NCBI RefSeq assembly: GCF_001561995.1
Contig: NZ_LLWC01000008.1
Location: 62,001-126,000, forward strand
Length of the DNA stretch: 64,000 bases
DNA from: Polycladidibacter hongkongensis
GTDB lineage: Bacteria > Pseudomonadota > Alphaproteobacteria > Rhizobiales > Stappiaceae
Direction: 5' to 3'
The notes beneath the pieces were generated by a model that was given only the letters and a program-made list of their open reading frames with translations, was not told the DNA's origin and did no database searches. The position numbers and the translations under genes are program-made. Shown here one piece after another: positions 1 to 8,697 of this stretch. Within the stretch, counting starts at the first letter, position 1. Every line of letters begins with the position of its first letter.

Positions 1-154
1 CAGCGGAAATGGAATCGAATTCACGTGCCCAAATCTACCTAGGGCCTCTTTTTAACGCGACCACGCCGTTTTTTTAAACCATCAATATCAACAGTATCCA
101 CAGTCATTTAAGCCCACAAAACTAGTTAAAACAAATTAACTTCCCAACGAATAT
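1..154. other. Left-edge non-coding stretch
   Basis: AT-rich sequence downstream of the MipA/OmpV gene. I see no coding frame and no complete RNA gene in it. A T-rich run at 69-76 is not preceded by a strong hairpin. Anything that began left of the window cannot be judged. Confidence 0.4.
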
Positions 155-970
155 TTAATTTTCAAAAAAATCGAAAGAAAAATGATAGCTCAGGCCAGTA
201 GATATTGAAAATACATCATTCCCTTTAGTGATCGGCGATCTGGCTGCATCACCAACATACCTATCCCACCCTGCCTGAACATGGAGCCGTGTTTTCTTGG
301 TCAAACCATAGCTCACCGTTGTGAACAGGCCCGCGCTCACAACACCGGCTCCTGCATCAAATTCAGGCAAAGGGCCTGATGCCGCCTCCTGTTCACCCAC
401 GGAGAAGTAGGTATCCATATAGCTGTTATCAGCGAGGTTCAGCCGTGGCCCAAATCGAAGCGCAAGCCCCTCATTAAACCAGTACGTATAATCAACGCCA
501 AGTCGGCCAACCCAGCCAGTGTGGCCAAAGAACCCTCGCCTTGCCTGCACAAATGCATTGACCTCATCAAGCGAATAACCAACACCAAGTCCCAACTCTG
601 CCGCCCAGTCGACAGTTTTTGTTCCTTGCAAGCGTGGGATATCTGTCGGCTTTCGTGCACTAACTGCGCTAACACTAGGAAAGATATAAAGCCCCTCACT
701 ACGATCTTCGCGCAATTGGCCAAAGCCCGGAACATAGTATCGGCCCACAGGCGCAATTAAATAGGGGGTAACGCTGTAGCGGTTTGCCCCCGGGTAAGCA
801 GGCTTAACCGAAAGACCAAGGCCCAAATCCACGACAAACTGCTTATTATAGTCATCACCCTTTAGGGGTTGACCGATAGAGAAGTCATCTGCATACGCAC
901 AAATAACAGAGGCGAACAGTAGCCCCATAGTAAACGAGAAGCGCAATTTTAGCGGCAAAACCGGACCCAA
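155..970 (-). CDS. MipA/OmpV family outer membrane protein
   Basis: Predicted outer-membrane beta-barrel of the MipA/OmpV family, members of which act as MltA-interacting scaffold proteins or porin-like proteins. The 271-residue product starts with a short hydrophobic signal segment ending near ICAYADD, followed by alternating aromatic and polar strands (VDLGLGLSVKPAYPGA, DYTYWFNEGLALRFGPRL) and a C-terminal strand SISTGLSYHFSF, as expected for a barrel. The longest frame begins at TTG 970; an in-frame TTG a few codons further in would also leave a signal peptide, so the start is uncertain. It is divergent from sdaA with about 120 nt between them. The family call is good; the specific role is unknown. 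Confidence 0.75.
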   Translation of the reverse strand: MGPVLPLKLRFSFTMGLLFASVICAYADDFSIGQPLKGDDYNKQFVVDLGLGLSVKPAYPGANRYSVTPYLIAPVGRYYVPGFGQLREDRSEGLYIFPSVSAVSARKPTDIPRLQGTKTVDWAAELGLGVGYSLDEVNAFVQARRGFFGHTGWVGRLGVDYTYWFNEGLALRFGPRLNLADNSYMDTYFSVGEQEAASGPLPEFDAGAGVVSAGLFTTVSYGLTKKTRLHVQAGWDRYVGDAARSPITKGNDVFSISTGLSYHFSFDFFEN

Positions 971-1094
971 TCAGTACACGAAGCAAACGAGACGTACTAA
1001 CAGGATAGCTGCAACTTGCCTCAAAAAACAACTCAAACTTTCCCTACCGGCATATCCTGATACACATACTCGCCAAACCAAAAGAAACTACCCC

Positions 1095-2510
1095 ATGTTC
1101 CTCAGTATCTTTGATATCTTTAAGATCGGCATAGGCCCTTCATCCTCCCACACAGTTGGCCCCATGTGCGCTGCCGCCGAGTTTTTAAACGAACTGCGCA
1201 GCGGCGCGCGCAAATGGCCCGGTTCCGGCGCACCTGCCCATCTAAAATGCACCTTTTACGGTTCATTGGCATGGACAGGTAAGGGCCATGCTACGGATCG
1301 CGCTGCTATCCTTGGCCTTGCAGGCTGCCTTCCGCAAACGTTGGATCCCAATGAAGTTGAAGCCATTGAAGCAAAGGTCGAAAAAGACAAGCAAATTACC
1401 GCGCAAGGCCTCCCGCCCCTCGCCTTCGATCCGGAACACGATGTCGTATTTGATTTCGGCGCACCGCTGCCTCTTCACGCCAATGGCATGATTCTAGAAG
1501 CCTTCGACGACACAGGCCAACTGCATCTACAGCAAACCTACTACTCGGTTGGCGGCGGTTTTGTGCTCACCGCCGAAGAGCTGGAGGCGCGCAAAAACGG
1601 CAAGCTTCCGGTGCAAGTCACATCTGTCAAAACGCCGAACAAGCCTTATCCATTCGCTTCTGCCGCTCAGATGCTGGAAATGGGCGCGATCTCAGGCAAG
1701 TCTATCGCGCAAATGAAGCGTGAAAATGAGCTTGTTTTGATGGCGGCCAATGAATTCGACGAAAAGCTCTGGCGCGTTTGGGAAGTCATGAACGCTTGCA
1801 TCAATCGCGGTCTAGAGCGCACCGGTACACTGCCTGGTGGCCTAAATGTGCAGCGACGGGCAGCAGACATAAAAAGACAGCTTGACGAGGAGCGTGGCAA
1901 CAATATGTCCATGCCGCATGTGGGCAACGACTGGCTCTCTGTATACGCAATGGCCGTCAATGAGGAAAACGCTGCTGGCGGTCAAGTGGTAACCGCGCCC
2001 ACCAACGGCGCGGCTGGCGTTATCCCGGCAACCATTCGCTACTACAAAGATCAGTGTCCCGGCAGCAATGATGAAGGCGTACGCACCTTCTTGCTCACCG
2101 CTGCGGCCATAGGTGGGCTTATTAAAACCAACGCCTCAATCTCCGGCGCTGAAGTGGGCTGCCAAGGCGAGGTTGGCTCCGCCGCATCCATGGCAGCCGC
2201 GGGCCTATGCGCCGCGCTCGGTGGCAGCAATGAGCAAATCGAGAACGCCGCCGAAATTGCGCTCGAGCACCACCTTGGAATGACCTGTGATCCAGCGAAA
2301 GGCTTGGTACAAGTCCCTTGTATCGAGCGCAATGGCCTTGGAGCGATCAAAGCGGTTTCCGCTGCTTCGCTTGCGCTGCGCGGCGATGGTTCCCACTTCA
2401 TGCCGCTGGACAACTGCATCGAGGCAATGCGTCAGACCGGCGAAGAAATGAACGAGAAATACAAGGAAACCAGCCTCGGCGGCCTCGCTGTTAACTTGCC
2501 GGAGTGTTGA
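1095..2510 (+). CDS. sdaA: L-serine ammonia-lyase (iron-sulfur type, single chain)
   Basis: Deaminates L-serine to pyruvate and ammonia in the cytoplasm, using an oxygen-sensitive 4Fe-4S cluster. The 471-residue protein is the single-chain form, with the beta-type domain first (GPSSSHTVGP at residues 14-23) and the alpha-type catalytic domain after it (APTNGAAGVIPA). The three expected cluster cysteines are visible: C356 in GCQGE, C398 in MTCDP and C409 in PCIERN. Length matches the E. coli SdaA/SdaB class. The ATG at 1095 fits the conserved MFLSIFDIFKIGIGPSS start, although no strong ribosome-binding site precedes it. It is convergent with mnmD, 20 nt away. Confidence 0.95.
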   Translation: MFLSIFDIFKIGIGPSSSHTVGPMCAAAEFLNELRSGARKWPGSGAPAHLKCTFYGSLAWTGKGHATDRAAILGLAGCLPQTLDPNEVEAIEAKVEKDKQITAQGLPPLAFDPEHDVVFDFGAPLPLHANGMILEAFDDTGQLHLQQTYYSVGGGFVLTAEELEARKNGKLPVQVTSVKTPNKPYPFASAAQMLEMGAISGKSIAQMKRENELVLMAANEFDEKLWRVWEVMNACINRGLERTGTLPGGLNVQRRAADIKRQLDEERGNNMSMPHVGNDWLSVYAMAVNEENAAGGQVVTAPTNGAAGVIPATIRYYKDQCPGSNDEGVRTFLLTAAAIGGLIKTNASISGAEVGCQGEVGSAASMAAAGLCAALGGSNEQIENAAEIALEHHLGMTCDPAKGLVQVPCIERNGLGAIKAVSAASLALRGDGSHFMPLDNCIEAMRQTGEEMNEKYKETSLGGLAVNLPEC

Positions 2511-2530
2511 TTATTCCAAAACAAGCGGCG

Positions 2531-3235
2531 CTAAGGTTTGGTACCACTAAGCATTTCCCTCTTGGTCCCATAGCCTTTGCGCCGCTCAACAACAAAGCCC
2601 ACCCCTTGCAAATTCCGTCGCACCCACCCGGCAGCTGTATAGGTGGCAAAGCTGCCGCCATGCCCCGTGAGCGCGAACACTCTGCCCAGCAAGCTCTCTC
2701 CCCATAATTCGGGGTTGTTCGCGGGATTAAACCCATCCAGATACCAAGCATCCACACTGCAATCTTCCAGCGGGTTGCTCTCCCCTACTTGCATGAGTTC
2801 GTTTGCATCACCGACACCCAACACCAGCTCGGCACCGCCAACATTCAGAGTATTCCAACCTGCTTGCGGGTTCCACGTGTGCAGCATCTCCTCCATAAGA
2901 GACGCAAGCTGCGGCCATGGTGCCAGCGCCTTGCGGATCTGCTCTGCGCTCATTGGATAAAGCTCAAAAGAGACAAAGCGCAGCCTTGCCCGCTTTTCCT
3001 CAGGAACCTCATGCAGCATTTGCACTGTACGCAGAAAATTCAGCCCTGTACCGAAACCTAGCTCGGCAATGGTCAGTTCCCCACCAAGCGCAAAGCGCGC
3101 AGGCAAGTTGTTTCCATCCAGAAAGACATAGCTGGTCTCGTCTAATCCCCCGGCCTTGGAATAGTACGTATCCCCAAAGTGCGACGAAAACGGTACATCC
3201 GCGTCTATCCATTCCAATTTTGGCTGCTCTGTCAT
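2531..3235 (-). CDS. mnmD: tRNA 5-methylaminomethyl-2-thiouridine methyltransferase MnmD
   Basis: Predicted SAM-dependent methylase that completes mnm5(s2)U at the wobble position of some tRNAs. The 234-residue protein corresponds to the N-terminal half of E. coli MnmC. It has the opening PKLEWIDADVPFSSHFGDTYYS and SAM motif I ELGFGTGLNFL near residue 57, then DAWYLDGFNPANNPELW, the conserved motif of this family. The C-terminal FAD domain of fused MnmC is absent here; a candidate for it lies divergently 76 nt upstream. The ATG at 3235 is the only reasonable start. Confidence 0.88.
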   Translation of the reverse strand: MTEQPKLEWIDADVPFSSHFGDTYYSKAGGLDETSYVFLDGNNLPARFALGGELTIAELGFGTGLNFLRTVQMLHEVPEEKRARLRFVSFELYPMSAEQIRKALAPWPQLASLMEEMLHTWNPQAGWNTLNVGGAELVLGVGDANELMQVGESNPLEDCSVDAWYLDGFNPANNPELWGESLLGRVFALTGHGGSFATYTAAGWVRRNLQGVGFVVERRKGYGTKREMLSGTKP

Positions 3236-3311
3236 ATCTATGCCCGTACCTTACGCCCCAACATGGGCAACTGCACCTGCTGGCTTATAGCCAAAACCTA
3301 TCGAGGATCAA

Positions 3312-4442
3312 ATGACTGCCTATGATATTGCCGTTATTGGCGGCGGAGTTTTCGGTTTGCAAGTTGCGCGCGTTTGCGCCGAACATGGCATGAAAACAGT
3401 CCTGCTAGAGCAAAACACAATCGCCTCCGGTGCAAGCAACGGCCTTGTTGGCGCCCTTATGCCCCACGTACCCAGCCAGTGGAATGAAAAAAAACAGTTC
3501 CAGTTTGAAGCACTCCTTGAGCTTTCCCGACTTGCAGAAGAGCTGCAGGAGGCCACAGGCCAAAGCCTAGGCTATGCACGTACAGGGCGGCTCATGCCGA
3601 TCTACAGCGAAGATAAACTCTCCTATGCCCGCATGCGCGAAGAGGAAAGCGCCCTACGCTGGCGCACCGAGCAAACCGGCTTCTCCTTCAGAGTTCTAGA
3701 CGCAAGCCCCAATGGCAACTGGCTCACGCCCGCCGCTGCTCCGCTTGGCTTTATCTTCGATAACTTCGCCGCCCGCGCCAACCCGCGGGCCTATTGTGCC
3801 GCCCTTCACACATACCTTAAAAGTCGCGTCACCATTTTGGAAAACACCGGCTTTGCAAGCTTTGACGAAGCGACAAGCCAGATAAAAACAACCAGTGGAG
3901 ACATCATCTGCGCCGAAAAGCTTGTCTATAGCGCAGGTTATCAAGGCTTTGATCTGATAGAGCGCGCAACCGGAGAAAAAATCGGAAAAGGGGTTAAGGG
4001 ACAGTCCCTCTCGCTTGCCTACAGCACAGACAAGCCTCTACCAGTTATCTATGACGACGGAATTTATGTCATAGCCCATGAAAACGGCACTGTCGCCCTC
4101 GGCTCCACCTCCGAAAACGAGTGGACGCATACTCTGCCCGAAGAAGAGGCGCTGGCAAAAATCCTCTCCCGCGCCATCGCCTTCTGCCCGGAATTGAAAG
4201 AGGCAGAAATCATCGATAGATGGGCCGGCATTCGCCCCAAATGCTTAAAACGTGATCCTGTCGTGGGGCGCCTGCCCCATAAAGAAAACACCTTTGTCGC
4301 CACCGGTGGTTTCAAAATCTCCTACGGCATCGCCCACCGCATTGCAGCTGCACTACTACAAGAGATAGACCCCTCATTGCCAAAAATCATTGATTTACCG
4401 GCAAGCTTTACCTGCGCGCACCACTTTAAATCAGCAGACTAA
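3312..4442 (+). CDS. FAD-dependent oxidoreductase (DAO family, probable MnmC2-like)
   Basis: Member of the D-amino-acid oxidase superfamily of 376 residues. It opens with a Rossmann FAD site (IAVIGGGVFGLQVA) and the acidic ribose-binding end of the second strand (VLLEQ). It ends with the usual glycine-rich FAD segment FVATGGFKISYGIAH. The stretch ASGASNGLVGALMPH resembles the ASGN.AG...P segment of the MnmC oxidase domain. Its position divergent from mnmD supports, but does not prove, a role in converting cmnm5U to nm5U on tRNA. Other DAO activities cannot be excluded. It starts at ATG 3312, preceded by GAGGATCAA. Confidence 0.75.
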   Translation: MTAYDIAVIGGGVFGLQVARVCAEHGMKTVLLEQNTIASGASNGLVGALMPHVPSQWNEKKQFQFEALLELSRLAEELQEATGQSLGYARTGRLMPIYSEDKLSYARMREEESALRWRTEQTGFSFRVLDASPNGNWLTPAAAPLGFIFDNFAARANPRAYCAALHTYLKSRVTILENTGFASFDEATSQIKTTSGDIICAEKLVYSAGYQGFDLIERATGEKIGKGVKGQSLSLAYSTDKPLPVIYDDGIYVIAHENGTVALGSTSENEWTHTLPEEEALAKILSRAIAFCPELKEAEIIDRWAGIRPKCLKRDPVVGRLPHKENTFVATGGFKISYGIAHRIAAALLQEIDPSLPKIIDLPASFTCAHHFKSAD

Positions 4443-4554
4443 GCGAGTTTTGCCTGCCCTGCCCTTGCGAAGCTACCCCGTGACAGCTACATGAGGGGAA
4501 GAGGCAACACCGCCGCAGCATAGTCAACCGCTCAAAATTGGAGAAAACCCGCCC

Positions 4555-4848
4555 ATGCGCGCTGTTTTGGACATCATCATGATTGCGCTGAACCTATATT
4601 ACTGGGTCATCATTGCCAGCGCGATTTTCTCTTGGCTCTACGCTTTCAACGTAGTCAATCCGGGCAATCAGGTGGTGGCTACCATTGGCCGCGCGCTTTA
4701 CAGCCTTACCGAGCCGCTTCTGCGCCCTATCCGGCGTTACATGCCGAACATTGGCGGGCTTGATCTGTCGCCAATCGTGCTGCTGCTTGGTGTCATTTTT
4801 GTGCAAATCGTAATTTCGCGCTACGCTTACCCGCTTATGCCCTTCTAA
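4555..4848 (+). CDS. YggT family membrane protein
   Basis: Small integral membrane protein of 97 residues with two hydrophobic segments (about residues 5-28 and 70-90) around a basic loop, LYSLTEPLLRPIRRYMP. That loop with TEP and LRPIRR is the hallmark of the YggT/Ycf19 family, linked in other organisms to cell envelope or division-related functions. GGAG about 10 nt before ATG 4555 supports the start. A terminator hairpin follows directly. The biochemical role is not known. Confidence 0.9.
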   Translation: MRAVLDIIMIALNLYYWVIIASAIFSWLYAFNVVNPGNQVVATIGRALYSLTEPLLRPIRRYMPNIGGLDLSPIVLLLGVIFVQIVISRYAYPLMPF

Positions 4849-4875
4849 GGCACATACTCAGCTAGCTAAACGGAG

Positions 4876-4906
4876 AAAGGCAGCCATGAAGCTGCCTTTT
4901 GCTTTT
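4876..4906 (+). terminator. Rho-independent terminator after yggT
   Basis: A 9-bp perfect stem AAAGGCAGC/GCTGCCTTT (4876-4884 with 4891-4899) and a 6-nt loop are followed by a T-rich tail. It may also slow transcription from the opposing operon that ends at 4924. Confidence 0.85.
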
Positions 4907-4923
4907 TAAGAGCCGCGCAAGAC

Positions 4924-5115
4924 TCACTCAGCCAGTTGCCGAGCTTCTTCCACCAACATCACCGGGATCCCGCCACGCACCGGATAAGCAAGCTTTGCGG
5001 CGCGAGATACCAGCTCTTGTGCCGCCGCATCGTATTCCAGCGTGGTTTTTGTAAGCGGGCAGACCAACAGCTCTAGCAGCTTCCGGTCCAACTCGTGTGT
5101 TTGCTCGGTTTTCAT
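4924..5115 (-). CDS. Trm112/YcaR family protein
   Basis: A 63-residue protein of the Trm112/UPF0434 family. It shows [17 protein letters not shown] near the N-terminus and [16 protein letters not shown] near the C-terminus, the two signature segments. Eukaryotic Trm112 activates several methyltransferases; the bacterial role is poorly defined. Only one cysteine of the zinc-finger form remains. AAAGG precedes ATG 5115. It is the last gene of a probable operon behind the thioredoxin-like and LON-domain genes, with 26 nt separating it from the LON gene. Confidence 0.85.
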   Translation of the reverse strand: MKTEQTHELDRKLLELLVCPLTKTTLEYDAAAQELVSRAAKLAYPVRGGIPVMLVEEARQLAE

Positions 5116-5141
5116 CGCTACAAATCCTTTCAGACCCAGCC

Positions 5142-5825
5142 TTACTGCAAAGTCGCTGAAGGCCCTGCAGCGTCACGCGCCAACTCCACCTCAGCCAGAG
5201 CAATCAGCGTATCAGCACGGGTTTTCAAATCTTCAGCTTCCAACAATGCCTGCTTTTCCATGGCATCATAAGGGCTCATTAAAGAAAGTGCATTCACCAG
5301 CGTTTCAGTAGTGGCGTCGTTAACACCTTCCCAATCAACTTCCAGATCATTCGCACTAAGATATGTCCGCAATGTCTTTAGCAAGTGCTCGCGATCAACG
5401 GCATCTTCCCCAACTCCGGGCACCAGATCACTGGCAAATCGCGACACATCAACAGCAGCCCGGCGAAACGGCGCTCGCTCCTCCAGCTCACCCTTGACAT
5501 CAAAACGGCAAACACCACTCAGCGTAAGCAAATACCGACCATCGCCGCTTTCCTGAAACGCTGTAATTCTTCCAAGACATCCGACTTTGCACAGCGGCGG
5601 ACGTCCCGCCAAATCCAGATCAGGAATAGTGAAATCCGGCTGCACCAGCCCAATCACGCGATCCGTGCGCAGCGCTGCATCTATCATGGCGATATAACGC
5701 GGCTCAAAAATGTTCAGTGGCATATGCGCCCGAGGCAACAACAGCGCCCGAGGCAAGGGAAAAACCGGTACAACACCGGGCACGTCCTCAATGTTGTTAT
5801 AGGTCGCGTTACCTACTTTGTTCAT
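5142..5825 (-). CDS. LON-substrate-binding-domain protein
   Basis: A 227-residue protein consisting of the N-terminal LON domain alone, without AAA or protease domains. The domain start is clear ([34 protein letters not shown]). It continues with [29 protein letters not shown], the typical second conserved stretch. Stand-alone LON-domain proteins are common in alphaproteobacteria and are often encoded beside the thioredoxin-like protein seen upstream here. The function is unproven; a role in substrate recognition or proteostasis is inferred. A GGAG site lies before ATG 5825. Confidence 0.9.
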   Translation of the reverse strand: MNKVGNATYNNIEDVPGVVPVFPLPRALLLPRAHMPLNIFEPRYIAMIDAALRTDRVIGLVQPDFTIPDLDLAGRPPLCKVGCLGRITAFQESGDGRYLLTLSGVCRFDVKGELEERAPFRRAAVDVSRFASDLVPGVGEDAVDREHLLKTLRTYLSANDLEVDWEGVNDATTETLVNALSLMSPYDAMEKQALLEAEDLKTRADTLIALAEVELARDAAGPSATLQ

Positions 5826-5871
5826 AAGCTTTTGCTCCAGTGCCGGTCATCCGGCCATTCCATGCTGCACC

Positions 5872-6852
5872 CTAGGCAAAAAGTAGGGCAGAGAGTTTTC
5901 GTCGGCCATAGACAGACGCAGCGTCTTTAAAGCCCCATGCTTCAAAGAACTGCAGCAACTGCTTCTTGCAGGCTTCATCATTCCAAGCCCGATCTGCGCG
6001 GATGCTTGCAACCAATACATCCACCGCCTCTTGCTTATCTCCGCGAGCATTGAGCCCCACAGCAAGATCAAGCTGGGCTTGATGATCGCCCGGGTCTGCC
6101 GCAACTTTGGCTCGCAACTCCGCCAAATCGTCAAGCTCTTCCGCCTGTCCGGCAAGATCAATCGCAGCTTTGGCCGCAGCATAATGCTCGGTGTTTTGTT
6201 TATCAGCAGGCACAGCATCAAGCGTTTGCTTAGCCGCCTCAATCTCACCTGCTGCGACGTAGCACATCACCAGACCACAAATCGCCTGATCATTATCTGG
6301 CTCAATACCCAGCAAACTTGCATAAATCTGCACGGCCTCGGCGTAGTTGCCCGCCTCTCGCTGCTCAAGCGCGGCGGAAAGCAGCTGCTCGGTATCGCTT
6401 GGGCCCACTTTCACGCCCAAGCGCTCGATAAAGGCTTTGATCTGGCTCTCAGGCTGCGCGCCCATAAAGCCGTCTACCGGCTGCCCGTTCTTAAATGCAA
6501 CCACTGCCGGGATCGATTGAACACCCATCTGCCCGGCGATTTCCGGATAGTCTTCAATGTTCATCTTAACCAGTTTCACAGCGCCTTTAGCAGCCTTAAC
6601 CGCGCCTTCCAGCACCGGGGTAATCTGCTTACACGGCTGGCACCAAGGCGCCCAAAAATCAACGAGAACCGGCTGATTGCGCGACGCCTCGATCACATCT
6701 TGCATAAACGTTTGCGTGGTCGTGTCCTTGATCAGGTCATCCGCCACCCCTGCTGTTGGTGCGGCGCTGCCCTGCTGGCCATAGGCTTCACCCATGCCGC
6801 CCCCAAAAGAACCGCCAAAACTACCCCCGACTGAGTACCCTGATCCGCTCAT
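5872..6852 (-). CDS. Thioredoxin-domain TPR protein (CnoX/YbbN-like)
   Basis: A thioredoxin fold followed by TPR-like helices, the architecture of the chaperedoxin CnoX (YbbN), which protects proteins from oxidative aggregation. I chose ATG 6852 (326 residues) because AAAGG lies 8 nt upstream; a longer reading from 6906 has no such site. The N-terminus is a glycine-rich low-complexity stretch (GGSFGGSFGGGMG). The thioredoxin domain follows with an intact active site WAPWCQPCKQ. The C-terminal part is rich in Ala/Leu/Glu helices. Unlike E. coli CnoX, this protein keeps the CxxC pair, so it may be redox active. It is the first gene of the operon with the LON-domain and Trm112 genes. Confidence 0.88.
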   Translation of the reverse strand: MSGSGYSVGGSFGGSFGGGMGEAYGQQGSAAPTAGVADDLIKDTTTQTFMQDVIEASRNQPVLVDFWAPWCQPCKQITPVLEGAVKAAKGAVKLVKMNIEDYPEIAGQMGVQSIPAVVAFKNGQPVDGFMGAQPESQIKAFIERLGVKVGPSDTEQLLSAALEQREAGNYAEAVQIYASLLGIEPDNDQAICGLVMCYVAAGEIEAAKQTLDAVPADKQNTEHYAAAKAAIDLAGQAEELDDLAELRAKVAADPGDHQAQLDLAVGLNARGDKQEAVDVLVASIRADRAWNDEACKKQLLQFFEAWGFKDAASVYGRRKLSALLFA

Positions 6853-7003
6853 CTGACAACCTTTCAGTTCATCTCTTGTGGCCGGTGGCAATAAGATGCC
6901 CGGCAAAACCTTTGATAATTAGAAGCTAACATGGCGGCCCGCTTTGCAAAAAACAATGCAGCGCCCCGATAATTTGTCGGCAAAAACGCTCTTCTACAGA
7001 GGT

Positions 7004-7555
7004 TTATGCATCTTGCGCTGTACTTGGCTCGTCCGCCTGCGCTTCTTGTGCTTGGCGCGACAATGGCAACACCTTGAGGTTATGGCCGCAAGCCTCAACA
7101 AATCTGAGTAACCCCTCACGAGGTATCGACACTGTCTCGTTGTTCAAAAGCGGGTGACAGTTGAGCGTTTCATGCTGCATCATCGACCAGTCAAAGATCG
7201 GCTGTACGTGCTGCGCCTCGCGGTCGTTAATCAGCGCCAGTGGCGTGACCGATCCAGGCGTAACACCCAACGCATCCTCCAACTGCTCGGCACGGCAAAA
7301 AGAAACCCGCCCTTGCGCGCCAATCGCTTTTGAGGCTGACTTCAGATCAATGTCCGCTTCGTGCAGCGCAACAATCAAAAACTTGTTTCCCTTTTTGTCT
7401 TTCACAAAAAGGTTTTTGACATGCCCGCCAGGAATAAGGTCATAAAGCGCCTCGCTCTCACCAACAGAAAACACTGGTTCGTGAGAATAACACGTCGTCG
7501 GCACACTTAGCTCATTCAAAAAGGCTAGCAACTCCTCACGGGTGACACTTTCCAC
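7004..7555 (-). CDS. Prolyl-tRNA editing protein (YbaK/ProX-type deacylase)
   Basis: Predicted trans-editing enzyme that hydrolyses mischarged aminoacyl-tRNA, typically Ala-tRNA(Pro). The YbaK/EbsC fold is marked by GGHVKNLFVKDKKGNKFLIVALHEADIDLK, including the conserved Lys of HVKNLF, and by TPGSVTPLALIND. The family is usually about 165-185 residues, in line with 183 here. GTG 7555 is preferred because GGAGAG lies about 9 nt upstream; an in-frame TTG at 7564 sits directly against that site. Nothing nearby suggests an operon. Confidence 0.87.
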   Translation of the reverse strand: MESVTREELLAFLNELSVPTTCYSHEPVFSVGESEALYDLIPGGHVKNLFVKDKKGNKFLIVALHEADIDLKSASKAIGAQGRVSFCRAEQLEDALGVTPGSVTPLALINDREAQHVQPIFDWSMMQHETLNCHPLLNNETVSIPREGLLRFVEACGHNLKVLPLSRQAQEAQADEPSTAQDA

Positions 7556-7771
7556 GCTGCACAACTCTCCAATAGGCTCTTGATTAAATAAAACTTATCT
7601 GGCGAAGCAGATAGGCTTCTCATGGCAGAGAGTTATCACCAATTCCGCAAAATAAGAAGGCAAGCCAGTTAAAGCCAAGAGATTCTGCAGAATCCAGCCA
7701 ATTCCCTCTGGATATCAGAGAAGAAATCCACAGTGTCTACAAACCTTTGCGCAAAAAAACGAAATTGCCTG

Positions 7772-7802
7772 TTGCAATCCCCCCGCGCTTTTGCCATATA
7801 GC
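7772..7802 (+). promoter_or_regulatory. Putative promoter of the tRNA-Gly pair
   Basis: TTGCAA at 7772-7777 and TATAGC at 7797-7802 lie about 46 nt upstream of the first tRNA. The spacing of 19 nt is slightly long, so this is a weak assignment based on position and sequence only. Confidence 0.3.
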
Positions 7803-7847
7803 TCCCACCTCACCGGCGGGGCACACAAGCCAAGCCGACAACATCAA

Positions 7848-7922
7848 GCGGGCGTAGCTCAGGGGTAGAGCATAACCTTGCCAAGGTTAGGGTCGGGCGT
7901 TCGAATCGCCTCGCCCGCTCCA
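7848..7922 (+). tRNA. tRNA-Gly(GCC), copy 1
   Basis: Complete cloverleaf: acceptor stem GCGGGCG/CGCCCGC, D arm with AGCTCAGGGGTAGAGC, anticodon stem-loop AACCTTGCCAAGGTT with anticodon GCC, T arm with TTCGAAT, and an encoded CCA end. It reads GGC and GGT codons. A short hairpin CCATTC/GAATGG begins at its CCA end and may help processing. Confidence 0.98.
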
Positions 7923-7962
7923 TTCTTTTCATAGAATGGCAGATGTTGAAAATTTTGGATAT

Positions 7963-8037
7963 GCGGGCGTAGCTCAGGGGTAGAGCATAACCTTGCCAAG
8001 GTTAGGGTCGGGCGTTCGAATCGCCTCGCCCGCTCCA
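7963..8037 (+). tRNA. tRNA-Gly(GCC), copy 2
   Basis: Identical over all 75 nt to the copy 40 nt upstream, with the same GCC anticodon and encoded CCA. The two are probably transcribed together from one promoter. Confidence 0.98.
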
Positions 8038-8218
8038 AAATTCTAAATTCTCCAAAGCTCAAAAATATAAGATCTAAGCTAATTGGCTTCGGATTTACCC
8101 ACCGCCATGTTGAGAGAGTGGCTAACAGACCTGCCACACTGTGCTATATGGCTGGCAACTGCCTTGGATTCGCTGAGGCAGGCTTCACAGGTTTTCGGAT
8201 CACGCGGACTCTCTTAGC

Positions 8219-8623
8219 TTGGCCAACTCAAACGCTTTATGCCCCTGCGGTTCAACCATTCCCTATGCCAAATGCTGTGCGCCATTGCATGAAGGCGTTA
8301 CACACGCCGCCAGTGCCGAGCAGCTCATGCGGTCTCGCTACAGCTCAGCAGCTATGAAAAACGCCGGCTATATGCGCGATACTCTTTGGCCGCGTGAGCA
8401 AAAGTCGTTGAATTTTGCCGAATTGCAGACATGGCTGGAGGAAACCCTTTGGACAGGATTGGAAGTGTTAGACGCTAGCCCCTGCCCACCCGAAGCCACC
8501 AAAGCGACCGTGGAATTTAAAGCCAAATACCTAAGCAGCGGCAAACTCGGAGTACACCACGAACTCAGCCTCTTTCGTAAAAAACAGGCACGCTGGTTCT
8601 ACGTAAAACCCCTCCCACTTTAA
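8219..8623 (+). CDS. YchJ family protein with SEC-C motif
   Basis: A 134-residue protein of the YchJ/UPF0225 family. It begins with the SEC-C zinc-binding motif CPCGSTIPYAKCC (residues 8-20), followed by an NTF2-like fold with MRSRYSSAAMKNAGYMRDT and HHELSLFRKKQARWFYV. The only possible start is TTG 8219: a stop lies at 8174 in frame and no ATG or GTG falls between. No clear ribosome-binding site is visible. Function in the cell is unknown; SEC-C motifs in other proteins bind zinc and contact partners such as SecB. Confidence 0.85.
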   Translation: MANSNALCPCGSTIPYAKCCAPLHEGVTHAASAEQLMRSRYSSAAMKNAGYMRDTLWPREQKSLNFAELQTWLEETLWTGLEVLDASPCPPEATKATVEFKAKYLSSGKLGVHHELSLFRKKQARWFYVKPLPL

Positions 8624-8641
8624 AAAACACCATTTAACCGC

Positions 8642-8672
8642 TTGAAGCTCTAGCCACTAGAGGATGTAGGGT
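8642..8672 (+). promoter_or_regulatory. MerR-family-type metal-responsive promoter/operator
   Basis: A -35-like TTGAAG (8642-8647) and -10-like TAGGGT (8667-8672) are separated by 19 bp. That overlong spacing is typical of promoters activated by MerR regulators such as ZntR, CadR and PbrR. The spacer holds a perfect inverted repeat CTCTAG-CCA-CTAGAG (8648-8662), as in those operators. It lies 26 nt before the start of the metal P-ATPase. No MerR gene is present in this window. Confidence 0.75.
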
Positions 8673-8697
8673 TGATTCCAACAAGAAGGGATCACCA

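Noticed and set aside
1-30. Possible 3' fragment of a tRNA or tmRNA at the left edge
   Set aside because: A TTCGATTCC-like string is present on the minus strand, but the T stem does not pair and no acceptor end can be formed.
2051-2419. 122-codon open frame antisense to sdaA
   Set aside because: It shadows the conserved serine dehydratase and has no recognisable domain.
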